Origin: CALEAR01 sp035301485
GTDB lineage: Bacteria > Pseudomonadota > Gammaproteobacteria > Pseudomonadales > Alcanivoracaceae
Assembly: GCA_035301485.1 (NCBI GenBank)
Contig: DATGUF010000041.1
Coordinates: forward strand, 62,001-126,000
Length of the DNA: 64,000 bases
Reading direction: 5' to 3'
The notes under the pieces are model-generated. The model saw nothing but the letters and a program-made list of their open reading frames with translations. It was not told the DNA's origin and made no database searches. The position numbers and the translations under genes are program-made. Of this stretch, positions 44,831-53,556 are shown in pieces (position 1 is the first letter of the stretch; every line of letters starts with the position of its first letter).

Positions 44831-46123
44831 TTAACCGCCAATGTACTCTTCACCACCTAAATAAGGCTGCAATGCTGCCGGTATACGGATACGGCCATCT
44901 TCTTGTTGCCCATTCTCTAGCAAGGCTACTAGGGTTCTGCCCACAGCCAAACCAGAACCATTAATGGTGTGCACTAGCTCTGGACGCCCCGTATCGGGAT
45001 TACGCCAACGCGCCTGCATACGACGTGCTTGATAATCACCAAAGTTAGAGCAAGATGAAATTTCTCGATAAGTGTTTTGGCTAGGTAACCACACTTCTAA
45101 ATCGTAAGTTTTACGTGCAGAAAAGCCGAGGTCACCGCCACATAGAATAACTTTTCTATAAGGCAACTCTAAGGCTTGTAAAATAGCTTCAGCGTGGGCG
45201 GTTAACTCTTCAAGGGCTGCATCTGATTCAGATGGTTTCACTATTTGCACGAGCTCTACTTTCTCAAACTGATGCTGGCGGATCATACCACGCGTATCGC
45301 GGCCATGGCTGCCCGCTTCGCTACGGAAGCATGGTGTATGCGCCACTCTTTTCTGTGGCATATCTGCCGCATCTAAAATATTATCGCGATACAAATTCGT
45401 TACAGGTACTTCTGCAGTAGGGATTAAATATAACTCACGCTCACCTTGCAGCTTAAACAAATCCTGCTCAAATTTAGGTAGCTGCCCTGTACCTTCTAGT
45501 GCATCAGGGCCTACTAAATACGGCACATAAGTTTCTGTATAGCCATGCTGCAAATGCTTATCGATCATAAAAGACACTAAAGCACGATTTAATCGCGCTA
45601 ACGAACCGCTCATTACGGCAAAACGCGCTCCAGAAAGTTTTGCGGCTAAATCAAAATTTAACTCACCATCGCTAAGCGCTGCGCCTAAATCCACATGATC
45701 TTTAACAGCAAAAGAAAAAGTGGGTTGCTCGCCCCATCTGCTCACTTCAACATTATCACTATCGTCGTTTCCAGCTGGAACATCAGCATCAGGCACGTTT
45801 GGAACATCAAGCAAAAATTCACGAATTTGTTTCTGCACTGCTTGTGCATTCTGCACTTCTTTATCTAATTCTTGATCGATACTTGCTAAGCTATCAGCTA
45901 CCTCTGCTTTAGCTTGATCTACACTCATCCCCGACTTAATCAACTCACCTACTTTTCTGGCGGCTTTTTTACGCTCGGCCTGTAGCTCTTGTGAGCGTAC
46001 ATCGGCATTTTTGCGTTCTTTATCAAGTGCCGCAAAGGCGTCTAGATCTAACGAATAGCCTTTTATCGCTAAGCGTTGCTTAAATTCTTCACCGTGTTGA
46101 CGAAGGTCGCGTATATCAAGCAT
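44831..46123 (-). CDS. serS: Seryl-tRNA synthetase
   Basis: A class II aminoacyl-tRNA synthetase (430 aa). The N-terminal coiled-coil arm (about 30-105) binds tRNA-Ser. Motif 2 is FRSEAGSHGRDTRGMIRQHQ and motif 3 is NGSGLAVGRTLVALLEN. Both are intact. Length is normal. Confidence 0.97.
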   Translation of the reverse strand: MLDIRDLRQHGEEFKQRLAIKGYSLDLDAFAALDKERKNADVRSQELQAERKKAARKVGELIKSGMSVDQAKAEVADSLASIDQELDKEVQNAQAVQKQIREFLLDVPNVPDADVPAGNDDSDNVEVSRWGEQPTFSFAVKDHVDLGAALSDGELNFDLAAKLSGARFAVMSGSLARLNRALVSFMIDKHLQHGYTETYVPYLVGPDALEGTGQLPKFEQDLFKLQGERELYLIPTAEVPVTNLYRDNILDAADMPQKRVAHTPCFRSEAGSHGRDTRGMIRQHQFEKVELVQIVKPSESDAALEELTAHAEAILQALELPYRKVILCGGDLGFSARKTYDLEVWLPSQNTYREISSCSNFGDYQARRMQARWRNPDTGRPELVHTINGSGLAVGRTLVALLENGQQEDGRIRIPAALQPYLGGEEYIGG

Positions 46124-46189
46124 TTTTTGTCCTGTTGTGTATAAAACTGCCGCATCATCGGCATGCTATGAAGTTGTATCTCTTCAGCG

Positions 46190-47518
46190 CTAATTAGAAT
46201 TGCGCCGCTGCCAAGCACTTTTTTTGTTTAGCGCTTGTAAATGTGCCAATTTTTGTTGCACCCTGATTTCTAAACCACGATCCACGGGCGTATAAAAACG
46301 TGGCACCGGTATAGATTCTGGAAAATAGCTTTCACCCGCCACGAACCCTTCTGGGTAATCATGGGCATAGTGGTAATCTAGGCCGTGCCCTTGCTCTTTC
46401 ATCAAGGCTGTGGGTGCATTGCGCAAATGTACCGGTACTTCATCCGTAGGGTTAGCTGCAACAAAACGTCGCGCTTCATTATAAGCCATGTACACAGCGT
46501 TACTTTTAGCTGCAATAGCCAAAAAAACGATAGCCTGTGCAATCGCTAGCTCGCCTTCTGGTGAGCCTAGCCGTTCTTGCACGTCCCAAGCATCAAGCGC
46601 TAGGCGCAATGCTCTTGGGTCTGCATTGCCAATGTCTTCACTGGCCATACGCACCACACGGCGAGCAATATAAAGAGGATCGGCGCCGCCATCAAGCATC
46701 CGTGCAAACCAATACAAAGCGGCATCAGGATCTGACCCGCGAACAGACTTGTGTAACGCGCTAATCTGGTCGTAAAAAATGTCTCCGCCCTTATCAAAAC
46801 GGCGCAAACTATCTCGAAACAACTCTTTCAACAGCTCTTCTGTGACCACATTATCGTGCTCAGCCGCTAAATCTGCAGCAAGCTCTAACAGGTTTAGCAA
46901 GCGTCGTGCATCGCCATCCACTTGTTCTACGAGTTTTTGCTGAATGTCTTCGCCCATTTGTAACTGTTCTAAACTTGGGCTGGCCAAAGCGCGCGTTAAT
47001 AATTGCTGCAGATCTTCGTGTTGTAATGATTGCAGCCGATATACTCGTGCTCTTGAAAGCAACGCGTTGTTTAATTCAAAGGATGGGTTTTCGGTGGTAG
47101 CACCAATAAAAATGATGGTGCCGTCTTCAACGTGCGGCAAAAAAGCATCTTGCTGTGCTTTATTAAAACGATGTACTTCATCAACAAACAGCACCGTGCG
47201 GCGGCCCATGGCAAGCCGATCTTTGGCGCGCGCCACTTCTTCGCGTATGTCTTTAACCCCTGCTAATACCGCAGAAAGGGTGACAAACTCGGCCTCCACA
47301 TGTTGGGCTAATAATAAAGCAAGTGTGGTTTTGCCTGTGCCTGGAGGGCCCCATAAAATCATGGAATGTAGCTGCCCTCGCTCCAAGGCTAGGCGCAAAG
47401 GCTTCCCCTCGCCCACAACATGTTGTTGCCCCACATACTCACTCAGTGACTGCGGGCGCAGCCGCGCTGCTAAGGGTTGGTGCAAGGTTTGTTCTTGAGC
47501 AAATAAATCATTCTTCAT
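46190..47518 (-). CDS. rarA: Replication-associated recombination protein A (AAA+)
   Basis: A 442-aa AAA+ ATPase (MgsA/RarA) acting at stalled replication forks. It has Walker A GPPGTGKTTLALLLA, Walker B LFVDEVHRFNKAQQD, sensor GATTENPSFELN and the C-terminal tetramerisation region (DYPEGFVAGESYFP). It starts at ATG 47518, overlapping lolA by 11 bases. A GTG one codon earlier is less likely. Confidence 0.95.
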   Translation of the reverse strand: MKNDLFAQEQTLHQPLAARLRPQSLSEYVGQQHVVGEGKPLRLALERGQLHSMILWGPPGTGKTTLALLLAQHVEAEFVTLSAVLAGVKDIREEVARAKDRLAMGRRTVLFVDEVHRFNKAQQDAFLPHVEDGTIIFIGATTENPSFELNNALLSRARVYRLQSLQHEDLQQLLTRALASPSLEQLQMGEDIQQKLVEQVDGDARRLLNLLELAADLAAEHDNVVTEELLKELFRDSLRRFDKGGDIFYDQISALHKSVRGSDPDAALYWFARMLDGGADPLYIARRVVRMASEDIGNADPRALRLALDAWDVQERLGSPEGELAIAQAIVFLAIAAKSNAVYMAYNEARRFVAANPTDEVPVHLRNAPTALMKEQGHGLDYHYAHDYPEGFVAGESYFPESIPVPRFYTPVDRGLEIRVQQKLAHLQALNKKSAWQRRNSN

Positions 47519-48134
47519 CACGAATGACGTCTACACCCTCTGGAATGTTAAACGTGAAACGATCAGCCTTAATACGGCCATTTAGTTTAGGCTTAATAAA
47601 ATTGAAAGATGTTTTTTGGCCCAATGAATCTTCTAAGCGCATGCTGGTAGGGGTTTTACCCTCAAAACTCATTTCGAGCACATCAAACATTTGTTCGTCA
47701 TCTTTAGGCGTTAGCTGAAAAGTAACGCTCTTCCCTTGTTCTCTTATCTTTTTCACGGTGAATTCATTGGCTATCATGGTGCTATCACCACTCAGCAGTA
47801 GTGCTGGCGTTTCCCCAATTTCGTTACCTAAGGGGCGCTCAATCACTTGTTCTAAATCCACATCATGAATCCATACCTTATTGCCGTCGGATACCACTAG
47901 CTGCTCAAAAGGCTCTGTAGCGTGCCAACGAAACTGGCGTGGCCGCTGTACCCACATGTGGCCACTGGATGTTTGCAAGCGTGTTTCGTCCCTATCGAGC
48001 ATCACTTGCTCGAATTGTGTGTCTAGGGTTTTCACGCCTTCCAATAAATGCACTAAGGCAGTTGTATCCTGCGCAAAAATAGCGCTTGGGCTCAGTAAAA
48101 GTGCTACAACACCTGCCAACAACATCTTTCTCAT
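47508..48134 (-). CDS. lolA: Outer-membrane lipoprotein carrier protein LolA
   Basis: A periplasmic chaperone (208 aa) that shuttles lipoproteins from LolCDE to LolB. The signal peptide MRKMLLAGVVALLLSPSAIFA is followed by the mature LolA fold (LDTQFEQV, RPRQFRWHATEPFEQLVVSD). It begins directly at the ftsK stop and overlaps rarA. Confidence 0.96.
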   Translation of the reverse strand: MRKMLLAGVVALLLSPSAIFAQDTTALVHLLEGVKTLDTQFEQVMLDRDETRLQTSSGHMWVQRPRQFRWHATEPFEQLVVSDGNKVWIHDVDLEQVIERPLGNEIGETPALLLSGDSTMIANEFTVKKIREQGKSVTFQLTPKDDEQMFDVLEMSFEGKTPTSMRLEDSLGQKTSFNFIKPKLNGRIKADRFTFNIPEGVDVIRDEE

Positions 48135-50534
48135 TTATCTATCTCCGCCTGGCACCACCACTTCACGCTGCCCGTTATGCCCAGGTGCTGAAACAATACC
48201 CGCGGCCTCCATGGCTTCAACAAGACGCGCTGCACGGTTGTAACCAATTCTCATTTTTCGTTGCACAAAAGAAATTGAAGCTCGCCTGCTTTCAATAATA
48301 TGCGCTACTGCTTCGTCGTACAACGGATCCGATTCTGCATCGTCGCTATCGCCAGGCCCTTCCATTCCAGGGATGGCTGCGTTGATATCAGTATCTTCTA
48401 AGATCTCAGGAAGATAGTTTGGTTCACCACGCTGGCGCCAATCATCACACACTCGATGCACTTCATCATCAGAAACGAAGGCGCCATGCACACGCTCTGG
48501 CACGTTAACGCCCACGGGCAAATAAAGCATATCACCATAGCCAAGCAGCTGCTCTGCGCCGCCTTGGTCTAAAATGGTGCGCGAATCAATACGCGAAGAC
48601 ACTTGGAACGCCATGCGCGAAGGCACGTTGGCTTTAATAAGCCCCGTGATTACATCCACCGACGGGCGCTGTGTGGCTAAAATCAAATGAATCCCTGCTG
48701 CACGTGCTTTTTGAGCGATGCGAGCAATAAGCTCTTCAACTTTTTTACCTACAATCATCATCATGTCGGCAAATTCGTCGATCACGATAACGATAGAAGG
48801 CAAGTGCGTTAGTAAAGGAGCTTCCTCTGGCTCTTCTGATAGGCCATCGTTGCTTGGTTGCCAAGTAGGATCTGCAATCGGCTCGCCTGCCTCATTGGCA
48901 TCTTTTACCTTACGGTTGAAACCGGCAAGGTTCCGCACCCCTAATGCTGCCATCAAACGATAACGGCGCTCCATCTCTGCAACACCCCATCGCAAAGCAC
49001 TGGCTGCTTCCGTCATATCTGTTACCACCGGCGTAAGAAGGTGGGGAATGCCATCGTACACAGCCAACTCAAGCATCTTGGGGTCGATCATAATGAGCCG
49101 GACTTCCTCAGGAGAGGATTTAAACAGCATCGATAATAGCATGGCGTTTAAGCCCACCGACTTACCAGAACCCGTTGTACCCGCCACTAACAAATGCGGC
49201 ATGGTGCTTAAATCTGCAATAACAGGGTTACCACTAATGTCTTTACCTAGCGCCATGGTTAACGCAGATTTAGATTCATCAAATAGCTTACTGCCCACCG
49301 CTTCTACAAAACGAATGATTTCACGTTTTTCGTTGGGTATTTCAATGCCCACTGTGGTTTTGCCAGGAATTACTTCCACCACTCGCACAGAAATAACGGC
49401 AAGGGAACGGGCTAAATCTTGAGCCAAACCTGTAATACGGCTAGCTTTGATGCCAGGGGCTGGCTGCACTTCGAAGCGTGTAATCACAGGGCCAGGCTGC
49501 ACCGCCACTACTTCAGCGCTCACTTTAAAATCAGCCAGCTTTGTTTCCAGAAGGCGCGACATGTTTTCTAGGTCTGCATCTGTGAAGCCGCCTCGCCCGT
49601 CTTCATCTGGTGGGTCAAGCAAACTTAAAGGTGGCAAACCATCTGTTTCTGTATCGGGAAAAAGATTTTTTTGCTGTGCTTTTTTAGCTTTTTCACTTAA
49701 CTCAGGCTTAGCTGCCATAGGTGTAATTGCCACCGAAGCTTTCTTGGTGGCTTTTTTAACGGCTTCCTTCGCCTTTTCCATGCCCGTTGTTTTAACAGGT
49801 GGATCAAGATCATCTATACGTCCAATCGCAATCGTTTTTTTCTTCTCTGGTGCTTTTGCTTTAGCGGCAGCTTGCTGCTCTTTCTTCTCAGCTACATTTA
49901 AGCGCCACTGCTCCCATGAGTTACGAACGCGTTCAATGCTGCTCATAACCAAAGCGCCTAACTTTTCAGTCAAGCTGATCCAAGAAACGCTAGCATAAAG
50001 AGTGATGGCTAGCATTAAAAGCACAAACAGAATAAGGGTGCCGCCGGCTCTACCAAAAGACGGGTAAGCAAAACCTCCCACCATAGCGCCAAGGATACCG
50101 CCCGCGCCATTGGGTAAGAAATCCTGTTGGATAATAGGCTGCAACAGCGCAGAACCGGCCACCATTATCATGACTAGGCCTAATAGGCGTAAGGCGAACA
50201 TTGGCCAGCTAAGTTGGGCTTGGTGGCTAGCACGCCGTTCACGAAAAACACGAACGCCCCAAAAACCCACCAACAGCGGAAACAAGTATGCTAAATAGCC
50301 AAATATAGTGAGCAGCAAATCTGCAGCAAAAGCACCTGCACTCCCAGCTGCATTTTGAGCGTCCTTTACACCACCCACATGTGTCCAACCAGGATCCGCG
50401 CTGTTATAAGTAATGAGTGCCAGCAACAAAAAAACTGCAACTGCCACTGCACCGAGTACAGCAGCTTCAATTAATCCTTTTTGTAGCAAGGCCGTCCACG
50501 CCGGTATTTCCTTCTTAATGCTTTTTTTACTCAA
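48135..50534 (-). CDS. ftsK: DNA translocase FtsK
   Basis: A 799-aa cell-division DNA translocase. Four N-terminal membrane helices (residues about 20-190) are followed by a linker, the RecA-like motor with Walker A LVAGTTGSGKSVGLNAML and Walker B VIVIDEFADMMMIVG, and the C-terminal gamma winged helix (ISFVQRKMRIGYNRAARLVE) that reads KOPS sites. The linker is short compared with E. coli. The gene is immediately followed by lolA. Confidence 0.97.
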   Translation of the reverse strand: MSKKSIKKEIPAWTALLQKGLIEAAVLGAVAVAVFLLLALITYNSADPGWTHVGGVKDAQNAAGSAGAFAADLLLTIFGYLAYLFPLLVGFWGVRVFRERRASHQAQLSWPMFALRLLGLVMIMVAGSALLQPIIQQDFLPNGAGGILGAMVGGFAYPSFGRAGGTLILFVLLMLAITLYASVSWISLTEKLGALVMSSIERVRNSWEQWRLNVAEKKEQQAAAKAKAPEKKKTIAIGRIDDLDPPVKTTGMEKAKEAVKKATKKASVAITPMAAKPELSEKAKKAQQKNLFPDTETDGLPPLSLLDPPDEDGRGGFTDADLENMSRLLETKLADFKVSAEVVAVQPGPVITRFEVQPAPGIKASRITGLAQDLARSLAVISVRVVEVIPGKTTVGIEIPNEKREIIRFVEAVGSKLFDESKSALTMALGKDISGNPVIADLSTMPHLLVAGTTGSGKSVGLNAMLLSMLFKSSPEEVRLIMIDPKMLELAVYDGIPHLLTPVVTDMTEAASALRWGVAEMERRYRLMAALGVRNLAGFNRKVKDANEAGEPIADPTWQPSNDGLSEEPEEAPLLTHLPSIVIVIDEFADMMMIVGKKVEELIARIAQKARAAGIHLILATQRPSVDVITGLIKANVPSRMAFQVSSRIDSRTILDQGGAEQLLGYGDMLYLPVGVNVPERVHGAFVSDDEVHRVCDDWRQRGEPNYLPEILEDTDINAAIPGMEGPGDSDDAESDPLYDEAVAHIIESRRASISFVQRKMRIGYNRAARLVEAMEAAGIVSAPGHNGQREVVVPGGDR

Positions 50535-50857
50535 CTTGAAATCACTCGAATTTTGTTTGGTAAGCCAATGATAAACAAAGGTAACAATAGCGTATAAATG
50601 TGCTATCTACCACCAAACCTATTGCTTTAGTCTCTGCTTTACGGCTGCATAAAATAAATAGAGAGCGCATACTAGCATGATGTGAAGTTCACGTACTATC
50701 AGCTTGCTAGCTACATTTTATTCGCTCGCAACACGCACATATCCTACAGTATTCCCCCATTCAGAATTTTTACTTTTGTAAAAGCTCTTGGAATTCAACA
50801 AAATGCCCTTACATTAACACCTAGCTACTTCCATCATTCTGTTTTTTTGGAGTTAAA
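50535..50857. other. Divergent intergenic region between ftsK and trxB
   Basis: The 323 bases without a gene hold the promoters for both genes. A TTGGAG ribosome binding site precedes trxB. No other feature is recognised. Confidence 0.6.
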
Positions 50858-51805
50858 ATGAGCACACCTCAACACCATCGCCTTATTATCTTAGGCTCAG
50901 GCCCTGCCGGCTATACCGCAGCCATTTATGCTGCACGGGCCAATTTAAAACCAGCCGTTATCACGGGCATGGAACCGGGTGGCCAACTTACCACCACCAC
51001 CGATGTTGAAAACTGGCCCGGCGATGCTGAAGGTGTACAGGGCCCAGAATTAATGCAGCGCATGCAACAACATGCTGAAAACTTCGACACCACTATTATT
51101 TACGACCACATTAACAGTGTGGATCTCAGCAAAAAACCTTACACCTTAAGTGGCGATGTCGGTACCTATCAGTGCGATGCTCTAATCATTGCCACTGGTG
51201 CTTCCGCCATGTATTTAGGGCTCTCGTCTGAAGAAGCTTTTCTTGGTAAGGGAGTGTCCGCCTGCGCCACTTGTGATGGTTTTTTCTACCGCGATCAAAC
51301 CGTCGTGGTAGTCGGTGGCGGCAACACCGCTGTGGAAGAAGCCCTTTATCTCTCCAATATTGCGAGCAAAGTTTACCTAGTGCACCGACGCGATACGCTG
51401 CGCTCTGAGAAAATCTTGCAAGATCGCCTATTAGCCAAAGAAAACATCATCCCTGTTTGGAACCACACCCTAGAGGAGGTTCTCGGAGATGACTCAGGTG
51501 TTACAGGTGTACGCCTTGCCTCCACTGTAGAGGGCACCGAGCAAACACTAGACACGCAGGGCGTTTTTATTGCTATCGGGCACAAACCAAACACGGATAT
51601 GTTTCAAAACCAGCTTGAAATGCGCGATGGATACATTACGATCCAAAGTGGCCTCAATGGGGGCGCCACCGCAACAAGCGTTCCAGGCATTTTTGCAGCA
51701 GGCGACGTAGCGGATAACGTTTATCGCCAAGCGGTAACCTCTGCTGGTTTTGGCTGTATGGCGGCCCTAGATGCTGAAAAATATCTAGAAGCCCTGGATG
51801 AATAG
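50858..51805 (+). CDS. trxB: Thioredoxin-disulfide reductase
   Basis: A 315-aa FAD/NADPH flavoprotein that reduces thioredoxin. It has FAD-binding ILGSGPAGYTAAIYAARA, the redox pair in CATCDGFFYRDQ, NADPH-binding GGGNTAVEEALYLS and GIFAAGDVADNVYRQAVTSA. In Pseudomonas aat and ate follow trxB. Here infA comes directly after. Confidence 0.97.
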   Translation: MSTPQHHRLIILGSGPAGYTAAIYAARANLKPAVITGMEPGGQLTTTTDVENWPGDAEGVQGPELMQRMQQHAENFDTTIIYDHINSVDLSKKPYTLSGDVGTYQCDALIIATGASAMYLGLSSEEAFLGKGVSACATCDGFFYRDQTVVVVGGGNTAVEEALYLSNIASKVYLVHRRDTLRSEKILQDRLLAKENIIPVWNHTLEEVLGDDSGVTGVRLASTVEGTEQTLDTQGVFIAIGHKPNTDMFQNQLEMRDGYITIQSGLNGGATATSVPGIFAAGDVADNVYRQAVTSAGFGCMAALDAEKYLEALDE

Positions 51806-51863
51806 CACTTAGAATGAAAATCGCTGCACTTACAGCTTTGTACTAGTAGCTGCTGTTTCAAGT

Positions 51864-51910
51864 AAATGAAGCACCTATAAAAGTTGTGGCTTTGCAGAAT
51901 GCTTCATTTT
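51864..51910 (+). terminator. Possible terminator after trxB
   Basis: AAATGAAGCA (51864-51873) pairs with TGCTTCATTT (51900-51909) across a 26-base loop and is followed by T residues. The large loop makes this a moderate call. Confidence 0.5.
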
Positions 51911-51965
51911 ACGGCACAATCTGACTTCTAAGATTAATGATCACCTTTAACGGTATACAATATTT

Positions 51966-52184
51966 ATGGCAAAAGAAGAGCAATTAGAATTTGAAGGTGT
52001 GGTAACTGAAACCCTACCTAACACCATGTTTCGAGTGAAACTCGAAAACGATCACGAAATTATCGCCCACATCTCCGGGAAAATGCGCAAACACTACATC
52101 CGCATTTTAACTGGCGATAAAGTAAAGGTTGAGATGTCTCCTTACGACCTCACCAAAGGACGCATCACCTTTAGAATGAAATAA
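51966..52184 (+). CDS. infA: Translation initiation factor IF-1
   Basis: A 72-aa OB-fold factor with the standard sequence features MAKEEQLEFEGVV, LPNTMFRVKLENDHE and GKMRKHYIRILTGDKVKVE. It is convergent with the ClpA-N-like gene and separated from it by only 15 bases, inside which its terminator begins. Confidence 0.98.
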   Translation: MAKEEQLEFEGVVTETLPNTMFRVKLENDHEIIAHISGKMRKHYIRILTGDKVKVEMSPYDLTKGRITFRMK

Positions 52185-52192
52185 GCTCTTAA

Positions 52193-52220
52193 CGCCATGC
52201 TAATTGACCTTAGCATGGCG
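52193..52220. terminator. infA terminator overlapping the ClpA-N-like stop
   Basis: CGCCATGCTAA (52193-52203) and TTAGCATGGCG (52210-52220) form a perfect 11-bp stem with a six-base loop. On the minus strand these bases encode the last residues (RHAKVN) and the stop codon of the ClpA-N-like frame. Confidence 0.85.
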
Positions 52221-52643
52221 CTCCCTCCCCCTTCGTGAACGAAAATAATTTTGCAGCGCTTGTGATGCGCCGTGCTTATGTAGTGCATAAGCTGCAAAAC
52301 TGTTTTTCTCTACACAAAACGCCAACAGCATCAACATAAAAGCCTCGCTTCCTATCACTTCCTCTTGCCGAAGCAGCTCTTTCATTCGAGACACCACACG
52401 TTTCAGCCCTACCGTGGCAGTGCAGCCCAATAACTTAATGGCCTCACCACACAAAGTTGGATTATTAGCGGCAATATAAGCGTTTAAATCATCTTCAACT
52501 TGCCCAGCGTATTGCCAATTTGAGTTTTCGCCTATATCTCGACAAACCATCATTAAGAGATGCTCAACAGTGACGTACTCATGCCTTTGTTGCCAAGCAA
52601 ACGAGTGCGCTGCTCGCAACGCTCTATGAATAGCTTCATGCAT
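52200..52643 (-). CDS. Stand-alone ClpA N-terminal (Clp-N) domain protein, no AAA+ modules
   Basis: A 147-aa protein that aligns with the N-terminal domain of ClpA only: MHEAIHRALRAAHSFAWQQ, HEYVTVEHLLMMV, DLNAYIAANNPTL, the second repeat GLKRVVSRMKELLRQEE, GSEAFMLMLLAFCVEKNSFAAYAL and HKHGASQALQNYF. In ClpA this domain binds the adaptor ClpS and is followed by two AAA+ modules of about 600 residues. Here the frame stops in the infA terminator at 52200 and no AAA+ sequence follows, since the opposite strand carries infA. It sits exactly where clpA lies in Pseudomonas and overlaps the ClpS-like gene by eight bases (ATGCATGA). It is a remnant, or a repurposed partner of the ClpS-like protein. 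Confidence 0.85.
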   Translation of the reverse strand: MHEAIHRALRAAHSFAWQQRHEYVTVEHLLMMVCRDIGENSNWQYAGQVEDDLNAYIAANNPTLCGEAIKLLGCTATVGLKRVVSRMKELLRQEEVIGSEAFMLMLLAFCVEKNSFAAYALHKHGASQALQNYFRSRRGRERHAKVN

Positions 52644-52965
52644 TTTTTGCCCATACCTCGCACGCTAACTGATACCCTTTGGCAGATAAATAACTCTCCA
52701 TTTGTATTTTTTTCGTGTGTGCAATATCGAAAGAATAACTGCCACAGCTTGCGGCTTGCCCATAACCATAAAGATCAATGGCCATCGCTAGCGCCTCCTG
52801 CTCTTCTAACTGGCAAAACAAGCGTAATACTTCGAGCATGCTTTGCAGGGGTATGCCCTCATTAGGTAACAACGTTAATTGATATGAAGCAGGTTTTTGA
52901 CACCATTGCCTTCCTTTTTCCTGCTTGCTTTGACTAATATAAATACCGGCATCGCCGCTCATCAT
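52636..52965 (-). CDS. Divergent ClpS-like adaptor
   Basis: A 109-aa protein with the ClpS layout: a short tail, KPASYQLTLLPNEGIPLQSM (ClpS: KPPxYKVxLxNDDYTPMEFV), a central helix, then CGSYSFDIAHTKK and a C-terminal strand. It lies in the clpS position, divergent from cspD. The acidic pair that binds N-degrons (NDD) reads PNE, and the conserved histidine before QGKAICG appears as tyrosine in LYGYGQAASCG. Binding of classical N-end residues is therefore doubtful. A perfect AGGAGG lies seven bases before ATG 52965, arguing that the gene is translated. It is coupled to the ClpA-N-like gene. Confidence 0.8.
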   Translation of the reverse strand: MMSGDAGIYISQSKQEKGRQWCQKPASYQLTLLPNEGIPLQSMLEVLRLFCQLEEQEALAMAIDLYGYGQAASCGSYSFDIAHTKKIQMESYLSAKGYQLACEVWAKNA

Positions 52966-52972
52966 TGTGCTG

Positions 52973-52978
52973 CCTCCT
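52973..52978 (-). promoter_or_regulatory. Perfect Shine-Dalgarno site of the ClpS-like gene
   Basis: AGGAGG on the minus strand lies seven bases before ATG 52965. Few genes in the window have such a full match. Confidence 0.85.
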
Positions 52979-52988
52979 ATTGCTACCA

Positions 52989-53005
52989 GTGGCCATCCTG
53001 GCCAC
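52989..53005. repeat. Inverted repeat in the clpS-like / cspD control region
   Basis: GTGGCCA / TGGCCAC with a three-base loop lies upstream of both divergent genes. It may be an operator or an RNA hairpin in the ClpS-like leader. Its role is unknown. Confidence 0.4.
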
Positions 53006-53155
53006 CATCACGCATTTTAAAGCACATGATTCACGGTAAATTATCTTTTATGGCTTGACAGTAAGAGAGCGCTGATTAAAGGTGTAGGCCATACTCGCTA
53101 AAAGCTGTAAAACAACAATAATATTAAAGTCGCCAATTGCTTTAAGGGGATGAAA

Positions 53156-53368
53156 ATGGCAACGGGTAAAGTTAAGTGGTTCAGCAATACCAAAGGCTAT
53201 GGGTTTATTAGGCCTGACGATGGTGGTGATGATGTTTTCGTCCACCACACTTATATTCAGATGGAAGGTTATCGTAGTTTAAAAGCCGGCCAAGCTGTGT
53301 CTTACGAGCCTCAACTAGTGCAAAAAGGGTACCACGCCACCAACCTAACCGTTATCGAAGAAAAATAA
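53156..53368 (+). CDS. cspD: Cold-shock domain protein CspD
   Basis: A 70-aa single-stranded nucleic acid binding protein with RNP1 (KGYGFIRP) and RNP2 (DVFVHHTYI). I chose ATG 53156 because AAGGGG ends seven bases before it and only one base before ATG 53150. It is divergent from the ClpS-like gene, the usual position of cspD next to clpS. Confidence 0.93.
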   Translation: MATGKVKWFSNTKGYGFIRPDDGGDDVFVHHTYIQMEGYRSLKAGQAVSYEPQLVQKGYHATNLTVIEEK

Positions 53369-53391
53369 CTCGGTTTACTGAATTAACACAT

Positions 53392-53420
53392 ACCAATGGC
53401 GCCCTGTGGCGCCTTGGTTT
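53392..53420 (+). terminator. Terminator of cspD
   Basis: ACCAA plus GGCGCC pair with GGCGCC plus TTGGT around a CTGT loop, with one T-T mismatch, followed by TTTT. Confidence 0.8.
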
Positions 53421-53556
53421 TCAGCATATCTTAAGCTTTCTTGCTCAAGGACGGTGTCGTCTCCCATCTATGCTGCCTTATACTTTTAGGCTTTCACTTA
53501 TTAGCCTGCCGCTATTTTGCTAAGCCAAGGTTTTTATTCGAGGAATTCCGAGCCCA

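Noticed and set aside
52200..52643. Frameshifted full-length clpA
   Set aside because: Downstream of the stop the opposite strand is infA and trxB; no AAA+ Walker motifs occur in any minus-strand frame there.
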